In this document: positions 17,178 through 24,239 of the stretch, in pieces | How positions within the stretch are numbered: the first letter of the stretch is position 1 | Layout of the letters: each line of letters begins with the position of its first letter | Source: Streptomyces olivaceus | GTDB taxonomy: Bacteria; Actinomycetota; Actinomycetes; Streptomycetales; Streptomycetaceae | NCBI RefSeq assembly: GCF_000721235.1 | Contig: NZ_JOFH01000038.1 | Coordinates: 1-58,492, forward strand | DNA length: 58,492 bases | Direction: 5' to 3' | The notes under the pieces: model-generated | The model's input: only the letters and a program-made list of their open reading frames with translations | Told to the model about the DNA's origin: nothing | Database searches by the model: none | Program-made: the position numbers and the translations under genes

Positions 17178-17717
17178 TCAGCGGGAGCCGACCGCCCGGC
17201 CGGCCGCAAGGCGGCGAGCGTGCGCACGGATCCGCTCACGGTCCTCGGGGAAGACGCTGTCCCAGTCGGCGTCCAGACGGAACCATGCCGCCGGCTGGTG
17301 CTGCTCCCCGGCGAGCGGTACGTCGCGTCCGACGACCGCGGCATAGGACAGGCCCAGCGTCGGAGACCAGTCGGCCCGGTAGGAACGCACCGCCACGGCT
17401 GCGGGCTCTGGCAGCAGCTCGCTGCGCAGGCCGGTCTCCTCCAGCAGCTCTCGTGCCGCCGCCGCACGCGGCGCCTCGCCCGACTCCACCTTGCCGCCGG
17501 GCGGCACCCATCCGCGCACGCGGTGCTTGACCAGCAGGACGTTCTCGAAAGCAGGGTCGGTGACCCACACCTCGGCCGCCAGCGGCTCCATCGGATGCCG
17601 ACGGGCTTCCTCCAGCCAGGCCCGTGCACCGTCGAACTCCCATGCGGCGAGGCGGGCATCCGCAACAGCCTCGTCCAAGATCACCTGACCGACTTCACCA
17701 TGACTCACCCGTCCCAC
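17178..17717 (-). CDS. Nudix hydrolase (8-oxo-dGTPase-like)
   Basis: A 179-residue protein on the reverse strand, facing the preceding operon. It has a perfect Nudix box, GGKVESGEAPRAAAARELLE then ETGL, at about residues 74-97. The preceding strand is VLLVKHRVRGWVPPGGK and it is followed by ADWSPTLGLSYAAVVG, typical of MutT/NTP-type Nudix enzymes. The N-terminal ~45 residues form a helical extension (HGEVGQVILDEAVADARLAA). Start taken as GTG 17717; a GTG at about 17708 is an alternative. It is divergent from the CYTH-like gene, with about 130 bases for two promoters. Confidence 0.8.
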   Translation of the reverse strand: MGRVSHGEVGQVILDEAVADARLAAWEFDGARAWLEEARRHPMEPLAAEVWVTDPAFENVLLVKHRVRGWVPPGGKVESGEAPRAAAARELLEETGLRSELLPEPAAVAVRSYRADWSPTLGLSYAAVVGRDVPLAGEQHQPAAWFRLDADWDSVFPEDRERIRAHARRLAAGRAVGSR

Positions 17718-17850
17718 CCTAGGCCGACGAACCGGCCGGACGCCGCAGCGACGAGCAGGCAGCCATCCAGGGGTGCCCGGCCGACCCGGTGGCCCCTTCG
17801 GGCTGCAGGGCGATCACCCGTGGCGCCCGCTTCACACGAAGGAGTCCAGC

Positions 17851-19059
17851 GTGCACGATGAGCAGACCTCGGACCGGGGGGCCTGGGTCGTCCTCGGCGG
17901 CGTCCACCTCCTCAACCGCACCGCGCCACGGCGACCAGACGAGCCGATCGTGCTCGTACGGGTGCCACCGCAAGAGGTGTGCCGGCCGGCCACCACCGTG
18001 ATCGTCCGCTGGAACGCGCTGGGGCCTTGCCTGGCCGAAGCGCTGCACCCCGGCGGCACCCGGCTCGGCGCGGCCAGGGTCGACGGCGGCGAACTGTTCC
18101 CCGACGCCATCGCCGGCCCTGCCCTGCGCGGACTGGTCGGCACCGAGGCCGCCCCCGGCCTGGTGCCGCTGTGCTACCTGGCCGAACACCCCGGCGGCAG
18201 CTACCACGCGTACGCGCAGATCCGCTTCCACCCCGAGGACGCCTGCTTCGTCCGCACCACCCGAGAACCAGTCGGCCACGGCCCGGTCGAGGAACTGCGC
18301 TGGCTCGGGCCCGTGCTGACGGCGCACGCAGAGTCGAGCACGGCGCTCAACAACCACCTGCGGTACTTCCGCAAGCACTTCTCCGGCACCGAGCTGGAGT
18401 TCAAGTACACCCTCGACCCGGCACCGGACATCTGGGCCGCGTCCATGGAACTGCTCAAGGCACTGCGCGACGGCAAGCTGGAAGGCTGCCGTCCGGAGTA
18501 CCGGGAAGAGTTCCAGATCCACCACACCGAGAACCATCTGTTCGACGTCACCGGCCCCGAGCCCGAGATCGGCTACGCCTCCTTCATCCCCACCGTCACC
18601 GCCGGGCACGTGCTCAAGCGGAAGTGGTTCACCGAGGACGCCTTCGCCCGCCGCGAGGAACTCACCCCTGGCCTCGACATCACCCCTGACCGCTTCGAGA
18701 CGTTCCTGCACGAAGACCTGGGCCTCCAGGTCCGGGCCATGCCGCCCTTCCAGCGCGTCCGCTACGACATCCAGTGCGAGTCGCTGCGCACCGGACACGT
18801 CTACGGCATCTTCCTCGACCGCTGCGCCCTCCTGGCGGCCCCCGACGCAGTGCTGTCTCAGTGCGAGCTGGAGTACCTCCGCTCGCGCAGCATCCTCGAC
18901 CACGACCAGGACGAGGTACTCATCGAGATGAAGCGGATCGACAGCTGGCTCTGCGAGTACCTCGCCCATCGCGGCTGGGCGACCGAGCACACCTTCTACT
19001 CCAAGCGCAGCTTCCTTCGCGACGCCATCGCCCTCCGCCCGGACCTCGCCACGCCATGA
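17851..19059 (+). CDS. CYTH-like (triphosphate tunnel metalloenzyme) protein with novel N-terminus
   Basis: A 402-residue protein from GTG 17851, with AAGGAG upstream. From residue 170 it has GTELEFKYTL, matching the ExExK signature of CYTH/TTM enzymes, which hydrolyse or cyclise triphosphates. Later strands fit the tunnel: RVRYDIQCES, YGIFLDRCALL, SQCELEYLRS (a second acidic pair) and DEVLIEMKRID. The final YSKRSFLRDAI resembles the end of the family. Residues 1-165 match nothing I recognise; they are beta-rich with WVVLGGVHLLNRTAP. A triphosphate substrate such as a modified nucleotide is plausible given its neighbours. Not previously named, to my knowledge. Confidence 0.5.
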   Translation: MHDEQTSDRGAWVVLGGVHLLNRTAPRRPDEPIVLVRVPPQEVCRPATTVIVRWNALGPCLAEALHPGGTRLGAARVDGGELFPDAIAGPALRGLVGTEAAPGLVPLCYLAEHPGGSYHAYAQIRFHPEDACFVRTTREPVGHGPVEELRWLGPVLTAHAESSTALNNHLRYFRKHFSGTELEFKYTLDPAPDIWAASMELLKALRDGKLEGCRPEYREEFQIHHTENHLFDVTGPEPEIGYASFIPTVTAGHVLKRKWFTEDAFARREELTPGLDITPDRFETFLHEDLGLQVRAMPPFQRVRYDIQCESLRTGHVYGIFLDRCALLAAPDAVLSQCELEYLRSRSILDHDQDEVLIEMKRIDSWLCEYLAHRGWATEHTFYSKRSFLRDAIALRPDLATP

Positions 19060-19108
19060 CCGACCAGGCGGCACCCGGCAATCCCCCACAGGAGGTACCG
19101 CAACCCAC

Positions 19109-19189
19109 ATGAGTGATCGAACACAGCATCACACCCCGCCCCACCCGACCACACAAGGAGAAGGCCAGGTAATCGAAATCGAGTTCTAG
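19109..19189 (+). CDS. Possible 26-residue peptide
   Basis: A very short ORF in the 410-base gap between the CYTH-like gene and the ABC exporter. It begins MSDRTQHHTPPHP and ends QVIEIEF, with a His/Pro/Thr-rich front and an acidic alternating tail. AGGAGG sits at 19090-19095, rather far (13 bases) from the ATG. Third-position GC is only about 58 percent, below the local genes. It could be a precursor peptide for the nearby exporter or a chance ORF. Confidence 0.25.
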   Translation: MSDRTQHHTPPHPTTQGEGQVIEIEF

Positions 19190-19273
19190 ATTTCGCCTAC
19201 CCCTACCCGTTACGGCGGTATCGGAGCCCCCGTTAACCGATCATTCGTCCGCATCAAGCCCCGAGGAATCCGC

Positions 19274-19417
19274 ATGCATCCCGTACGTCGCCCTGCATCT
19301 GTTCATCCTGCGTTCGAAAACACCGCTGTCTCCTCGGGCACCAGGCTCCGCCTTACCTCTGACCCTGCAGCCCTGCCGGCCGAAGGCTCACGGCCGGAAA
19401 CGAGGTACCTGGCATGA
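19274..19417 (+). CDS. Small 47-residue ORF coupled to the exporter
   Basis: Starts at ATG 19274 after GAGGAA and reads MHPVRRPASVHPAFENTAVS to a C-terminus of RPETRYLA. Its stop overlaps the start of the next 19-residue ORF (ATGA). No family or membrane segment is recognised. Third-position GC is near 60 percent. The overlap chain is the reason for listing it: it could be a leader or precursor peptide or a translational regulator of the ABC gene. Confidence 0.3.
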   Translation: MHPVRRPASVHPAFENTAVSSGTRLRLTSDPAALPAEGSRPETRYLA

Positions 19418-19473
19418 CGCAGCACACGAAAATCCCGTCCTGGGCAGAGAGCGTCCCGGGAGGCACCCAGTGA
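19414..19473 (+). CDS. 19-residue ORF overlapping the ABC exporter start
   Basis: ATG 19414 overlaps the previous stop and the TGA at 19471-19473 overlaps the GTG start of the ABC transporter (GTGA). It reads MTQHTKIPSWAESVPGGTQ. The GGGAGG inside it is also the ribosome-binding site of the exporter, so its main effect may be translational coupling. It may equally be incidental. Confidence 0.3.
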   Translation: MTQHTKIPSWAESVPGGTQ

Positions 19474-21461
19474 AAAGGTTTTTCGGTCCGGTCACGATGG
19501 CCGACCCCCAGGTGTCCGACGCCGAGCACGAGTTGTTCGGCGGTCCCCTGCGCTACGACATGGGCTGGTCCCAGCACGAGCACGCGACGTTGGACCTGAC
19601 CATGCTGTCGGCGCTGCGCTCCATGCCCGGCCTCGTCGGGGCCACGTTGCGCATGGCGTGGCAGGCCGACCGGCGTGCCCTGCTGTCGGTCGGGGTCAGC
19701 GAGATCGGCCAGGGCATTGCCGCAGCCGCCGGTCTGCTGGCGGTCAACGCGGTCATGCACGCCCTGCTCGCTGGCAACGGCAGCGCCGCCGAGCGGCTGC
19801 ACGCCCTGTTACCCGGCCTGCTGGCTGCAGCGATCATTGGCGTCGTCAACTCCGCCCTGTCGGCCTGGTCCACCTCCCGCGCCGGACGGCTGGAGCCCAA
19901 GGTGGAGCGGATCGCGACCACGCAGTACCTGGCCGCCGCAGCCCGCGTCGAGCTGGAGGCCATCGACGACCCCGACTTCAGACGGCTCGTGGACATCGCC
20001 CAGCACGGCCCCGGCTCCGCACGCCGCATGATCAGCTCCTGCGTCGCCGCGCTGAACGGCCTGATCTCCCTGATCACCACCGCCGGCGTCCTCGCCGTGC
20101 TCCACCCCGCGCTACTGCCCATGCTGATCCTCATCGCCGCCCCGCGCGGCTGGGGCGCCATGCGGGTCGCCCAGGAACGCTACGTGTCCGTGATGAGCTG
20201 GATCGAACACGTGCGGGCCAGCCGCCTGATCGGCAACCTGCTCACCGAACGCACCGCCGCCCAGGAAATCCGTCTCCATGCCGTCGGCCCCTTCCTCCTC
20301 AACCGCTACGAGCGCATGGCCGAAAGCGCCGAAGCCGAACAGGAGCGCCTCGCCTCCAGCAAGGCCCTCACCGAATGGGTCGCCTCCGCACTGTCCGGCC
20401 TGGCGATGGCCGCGACCTACGGGACCATGTTCTGGCTGATCACGGCCGGGCACATGAGCCTCGCCGTCGCCGGAACCGCTGTCATCGCCGTACGGACCGG
20501 CTCGGCGAGCCTGGGCGCGCTGGTCATGAACATCAACCAGCTCCACGAGGAAAGCCTCTACGTCCGCGACCACGGCCGCTTCCTCACCGAGGCCGGCCAG
20601 CGGATCCTGCCCACCGGCGAAGCGCCCGTACCGGAACGCATCAAGGAGATCGTTCTGGACCAGGTCACCTACCGCTACCCCGACCGGGACACCGCGGCGC
20701 TGGACGGGGTGACCCTGACCCTGCCGATGGGGTCGGTGACCGCGGTCGTGGGCGAGAACGGCTCCGGCAAGAGCACCCTGATGAAGATCCTCTCCGGCAT
20801 GCTCCTGCCTGAGAGCGGCACGCTTCGCTGGGGCGAGGCGGACCTTACCGACCTCGACCGGGCCCAGGTCTTCGAGCGCGTCTCCCTGCTCACCCAGGAC
20901 TTCCAGCGCTGGCCCGTGACCGCCGCAATGAACATCCGCCTCGGCCGCCCCGACCACCCGGCAACCGACGATGACCTGAAGCCCTCGGTCGACTACGCCG
21001 TCGCCGGCCCCGTCATCGCCAAACTCCCCGACGGCCTGCGCAGCCTGCTGGCCCGCATGTTCCGCGGCGCCATCGAACTGTCCGGCGGTGAATGGCAGAA
21101 AATCGGCCTGGCCCGCACGCACTGGCGTAGCTCAACATCACAGGCAGACGGCGTCCTCATCGTGGACGAGCCGACCTCCGCCCTCGACCCCGAAGCCGAG
21201 ATCGAAGCCTTCGACCGCATCCGCCGCCTCGCCGCCCCGAACCGGGCCGTCGTCCTGGTCACCCACCGCATGTCCGGCGTCCGCCACGCCGACCACATCT
21301 ACGTCCTCAACAACGGGCACCTCGCCGAGCATGGCACCCACGACGAACTCATCACCGCCCGCGGCCGATACGCCGCCATGTTCGACGCCCAAGCCGCCCA
21401 ATACGCCCCGACCACGGCCATTCCCCACCCCGCCGGGCCCACCGTCCCGGACCAGGTATGA
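19470..21461 (+). CDS. ABC transporter, fused permease and ATPase (exporter type)
   Basis: A 663-residue half-transporter from GTG 19470 with GGGAGG upstream. Five to six membrane helices fill residues ~60-340 (for example AAAAGLLAVNAVMHALLA and LPMLILIAAP). The ATPase domain has Walker A VVGENGSGKSTLMKIL, Q-loop SLLTQDFQRW, signature LSGGEWQKIGLAR, Walker B GVLIVDEPTSALD and the H-loop VLVTHR. The insert between signature and Walker B (HWRSSTSQA) is unusual. Related Streptomyces proteins are often beside peptide or nucleoside clusters. Cargo is unknown; a product of the preceding genes is the simplest guess. Confidence 0.88.
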   Translation: MKRFFGPVTMADPQVSDAEHELFGGPLRYDMGWSQHEHATLDLTMLSALRSMPGLVGATLRMAWQADRRALLSVGVSEIGQGIAAAAGLLAVNAVMHALLAGNGSAAERLHALLPGLLAAAIIGVVNSALSAWSTSRAGRLEPKVERIATTQYLAAAARVELEAIDDPDFRRLVDIAQHGPGSARRMISSCVAALNGLISLITTAGVLAVLHPALLPMLILIAAPRGWGAMRVAQERYVSVMSWIEHVRASRLIGNLLTERTAAQEIRLHAVGPFLLNRYERMAESAEAEQERLASSKALTEWVASALSGLAMAATYGTMFWLITAGHMSLAVAGTAVIAVRTGSASLGALVMNINQLHEESLYVRDHGRFLTEAGQRILPTGEAPVPERIKEIVLDQVTYRYPDRDTAALDGVTLTLPMGSVTAVVGENGSGKSTLMKILSGMLLPESGTLRWGEADLTDLDRAQVFERVSLLTQDFQRWPVTAAMNIRLGRPDHPATDDDLKPSVDYAVAGPVIAKLPDGLRSLLARMFRGAIELSGGEWQKIGLARTHWRSSTSQADGVLIVDEPTSALDPEAEIEAFDRIRRLAAPNRAVVLVTHRMSGVRHADHIYVLNNGHLAEHGTHDELITARGRYAAMFDAQAAQYAPTTAIPHPAGPTVPDQV

Positions 21462-21703
21462 GCCGCTCGCCCGAAAGGCCCACCGTGACCACACCCCCCC
21501 ATCGCGTCAGGCACCTGGCCGTGATTCTGCGGACACGAGCCATCAGCCACACGTGTTCACCAAGAAGCACATGCTCATCACCGTGGACCGGCCGATCGTC
21601 TCCGGGGAGGAGCCGCAGTAGCGGATGACCAGCGGTGCCCTCTGAGCACCCTCGCCGACTCGCTGAGCACCCGCCCGTCCATCGTCTCGGAAGGCAGAGC
21701 TAC

Positions 21704-22489
21704 GTGACTTCTCCCGTGTCCTCTTCGGATAACGTCTCAGCGGGTGCAGGTGTGCCAGCAGATCAGTACGCCGCGGCCCGACATGCCGCGTGGCTAGGTG
21801 CCGCCGCGATCATCACCAACGAGGTGGGCCAGGTCCTGCTGGTGCACCCCACCTACCGTGAGGACGGCTCGTGGGTGCTGCCCGGCGGTGTCGTCGAACA
21901 CGGTGAACACCCGCATGTCACCTGTCGGCGCGAGATCACCGAGGAAGTGGGGCTGGACCTGCCGCTGTCGGCCGTACTCGCCGTCCACTCCTTCTCCGCG
22001 CACCATCCCGACCTTCGGCCTGGCACGCACTGCCCTGGAGAGGTCCGGTTCGTCTTCGACGGGGGAGTCCTCACCCCCGACCAGGTGGAGGCGATCCGCC
22101 TGCCGCACGAGGAGCTGTCCGAGTGCGCCTTCCTGGACACCCGGGATGCGGTCCAGCGGCTGCGCCCCGTGGACAGGGAAATCATGCTCGCCGCCTACCG
22201 GGCCCGGCTCGGCAACACCGCCACCGCGCACCTCGCCGACGGCCAGCACATCCTTGAGGTCCCGGCGCTGGACCGGCACGACGTCCACGTCCGCTACCGG
22301 CCCTTGTGGGACAGCCCTCTCCACCGCAGCCCCGTGCCCGAGCGGCTGCCCGTGCGGCAAGCCTGGGCGTGGTGCTTCATCCCCGACGGCCGGGTCGTCG
22401 TCGTCTCCGCGCAGAGTTGCGCGGGAGTCATCATCAGCGCGGTCCCCAAAAGCCGACCTGTCCGCATCTCTGGAGCGACTTCTCCGTAG
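21704..22489 (+). pseudogene. Double-Nudix gene, 5' half (interrupted by mobile element)
   Basis: Begins at GTG 21704 after GGAAGG. A complete first Nudix domain is present: IITNEVGQVLLVHPTYREDG, then the perfect box GGVVEHGEHPHVTCRREITE, EVGL. After VRQAWAWCFIPDGRVVVVSA the second Nudix domain starts but the frame then runs into element DNA and stops at TAG 22487. Joining 22412 to 29993 (through CCGCGC at both sites) restores an uninterrupted frame of 385 codons that continues into a second Nudix box. The first domain may still be expressed as a truncated protein. Confidence 0.8.
22407..22412. repeat. Left core/target hexamer CCGCGC
   Basis: CCGCGC lies where the Nudix frame leaves host sequence (codons tcc-gcg). 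The same hexamer in the same codon phase occurs at 29987-29992. Probable crossover core. Confidence 0.6.
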
Positions 22490-22543
22490 TTCTACCATTT
22501 CCTGACCACCGGGGCAGCGTGCCCATCTGCGGTTCCACTCGTT

Positions 22544-22564
22544 GTGATGACTGCAAGTCATCAC
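22544..22564. promoter_or_regulatory. Perfect 9-bp inverted repeat upstream of recombinase
   Basis: GTGATGACT-GCA-AGTCATCAC is a perfect 9-bp inverted repeat with a 3-base spacer. It lies 45 bases before the recombinase start. It could be an operator for the element's HTH protein or a recombinase binding site; the short spacer makes a terminator hairpin less likely. Confidence 0.45.
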
Positions 22565-22609
22565 CGATGCCTCAATCACATCGGCGAGTTGTGAGATGGA
22601 GAGCGGATC

Positions 22610-23842
22610 ATGAGCACGACGATCGACCTGCCGACGCGCCGGACACGGCGGTCAGGGCCCGGGAGTTCGACCCACCAAGTGCCGGACGGGGTAGCCCGGC
22701 TGCGGTCTCCATCCGTGGTCTTCGAGCAGACCCTCACCGGGTTCGGCGACAGTCAGCGGGCCCGGCATCTCGACCCGGACACGATCCGTGGTCGCGAGCG
22801 GACCGTGCGGCAGCTACAGGCGTTCTCGGGAGCCTTCCCGTGGCAGCCCACCTGGGGTGCGCCGTTGTACGACCGCTGGTCGTCGGCCCTCGCCGAGAAG
22901 GTGGCTACGTCAACGGTGATCGCCCATCAGCAGAAGCTCGGGCTATATCTGACGTATTTGTGCGAGCCGGCGTATGGTTGGCGCGAGGTCTGTCAGGAAC
23001 TGTTCGGAACGTTCAACGAGCGGGCTCTGTGGGACCTGAACCGGGTTCGGCACTCGCAGGAGTACGTCGGTCGACCGAATCGGAACCGCCCGCTGACGCG
23101 GCCGGAGATCCGCTCGCTGATCGGGCAGATCGATCCGGAGATCCGGCGGCTGCAGGCGGTCGGTCACAAGGGGGCTCTGTCGGCGGCGCGGGATCTTGCC
23201 CTGCTGACGACCACGTACGCGTGGGGACTGCGGCGCCGGGAGGCCGCCCGGCTCGACCTGCACGACTGGCGTCGGCAGCCCCGGCTTCCGGAGTTCGGGG
23301 ACTTCGGCGGTCTGGCGGTGCGCTGGGGCAAGGCGATGGCCGGGCAGCCGCCGCGCCGCCGAACGGTGGTGTCCGTGTGGCCGTGGGCAGTATCCACGGT
23401 CCGGTTCTACGTCGAGCACGTTCGGCCGTTGTTCTACCAAGGCCGCCGGGACGACGGCGTCATGTTCCCCACCGAGCGCGGTTCGCGGATCAGCGAGCGG
23501 TCACTCAACGACCGTTTCGCGCACTGGCGGGACAAGGCCGACCTGGCCGAGGAACTTGGTCCCCACTGTCTTCGCCATACGTACGTCACCAGGCTCATCG
23601 AGTCAGGCTACGACGCGGGGTTCGTGACCGATCAGGTTGGCCACTCTCACGCCGCCACGACGGCGATTTACACCGCGCTCAGCAGCGAGTACAAGAACTT
23701 GCAGGTTCGCCAGCACCTGGAGGCGGCCGAGGCCGAGGTGCTCCGTCTCGCGTTCGCTCAGGCCGATATCGAGGCGGAGTGCGATGAGGAGCTGGCGATC
23801 ACTCTCGCCTTGCAGGGCGCCGAGTCCCGCAGGGGCGCGTGA
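22610..23842 (+). CDS. Tyrosine recombinase/integrase of element 1
   Basis: A 410-residue integrase. The N-terminal SAM-like core-binding domain covers about 60-165 (TIRGRERTVRQLQAFSGAFP). The catalytic domain has the first Arg in TYAWGLRRREAARLDLHDW, then HCLRHTYVTRLIESGYDAGF (HxxRH) and VTDQVGHSHAATTAIYTALS (His/Trp position and nucleophile Tyr in IYT), so all active-site residues are present. It should make the strand exchange that moves the element. It overlaps the HTH gene by one or four bases. Confidence 0.9.
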   Translation: MSTTIDLPTRRTRRSGPGSSTHQVPDGVARLRSPSVVFEQTLTGFGDSQRARHLDPDTIRGRERTVRQLQAFSGAFPWQPTWGAPLYDRWSSALAEKVATSTVIAHQQKLGLYLTYLCEPAYGWREVCQELFGTFNERALWDLNRVRHSQEYVGRPNRNRPLTRPEIRSLIGQIDPEIRRLQAVGHKGALSAARDLALLTTTYAWGLRRREAARLDLHDWRRQPRLPEFGDFGGLAVRWGKAMAGQPPRRRTVVSVWPWAVSTVRFYVEHVRPLFYQGRRDDGVMFPTERGSRISERSLNDRFAHWRDKADLAEELGPHCLRHTYVTRLIESGYDAGFVTDQVGHSHAATTAIYTALSSEYKNLQVRQHLEAAEAEVLRLAFAQADIEAECDEELAITLALQGAESRRGA

Positions 23843-24228
23843 TGAGGGCCGTGCCCGCTCCGGAGCCCCGTCCGGAAGGCGTCAGGGCCAGCTCAAGGCC
23901 ACGGTACGAGTGGCGGCTGCGCGAGCTGATGGCCGTCCGGAAGAACTGGTACACCACCACCAAGCTGACCGAGGCCCTGCACGAGTACGGATTCGACTTC
24001 GACCGAAGCCACATCTACCGGCTGGTCAGCGGCGACAAGCCGCCCAAAATGCCGGTCGAACTGCTTCTGGCACTGTGCAAGATCCTCGGCTGCCGGTTCG
24101 AGGAACTCGTCGTCGAGGTCGCTTCGGCGGAGAGCGACGTGTCGGCACTGCCCGAGCCTGCCGGGCCGCGTCCGCTGCTGCCGGAGTCGCCGATGCTCGA
24201 CGCCGGGTTCTTCGACGCCGAGACCTGA
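23842..24228 (+). CDS. Small XRE-type HTH protein of element 1
   Basis: About 128 residues, starting at ATG 23842 (or GTG 23839), overlapping the recombinase stop. The HTH is LRELMAVRKNWYTTTKLTEA then FDRSHIYRLVSGDKPPKMPV, followed by LLLALCKILGCRFEELVVEV, an XRE/Cro-C1-like layout. The C-terminus is acidic and disordered. Small HTH proteins of this kind regularly sit between the two recombinases of such elements in actinomycetes and probably control transposition or direct recombinase binding. Confidence 0.75.
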   Translation: MRAVPAPEPRPEGVRASSRPRYEWRLRELMAVRKNWYTTTKLTEALHEYGFDFDRSHIYRLVSGDKPPKMPVELLLALCKILGCRFEELVVEVASAESDVSALPEPAGPRPLLPESPMLDAGFFDAET

Positions 24229-24239
24229 CGGGCCCCACC

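Noticed and set aside
21458..21628. 56-codon ORF coupled (ATGA) to the end of the ABC exporter
   Set aside because: The second half is Arg/Ser/Pro-rich shadow-like sequence. No family and no own RBS.
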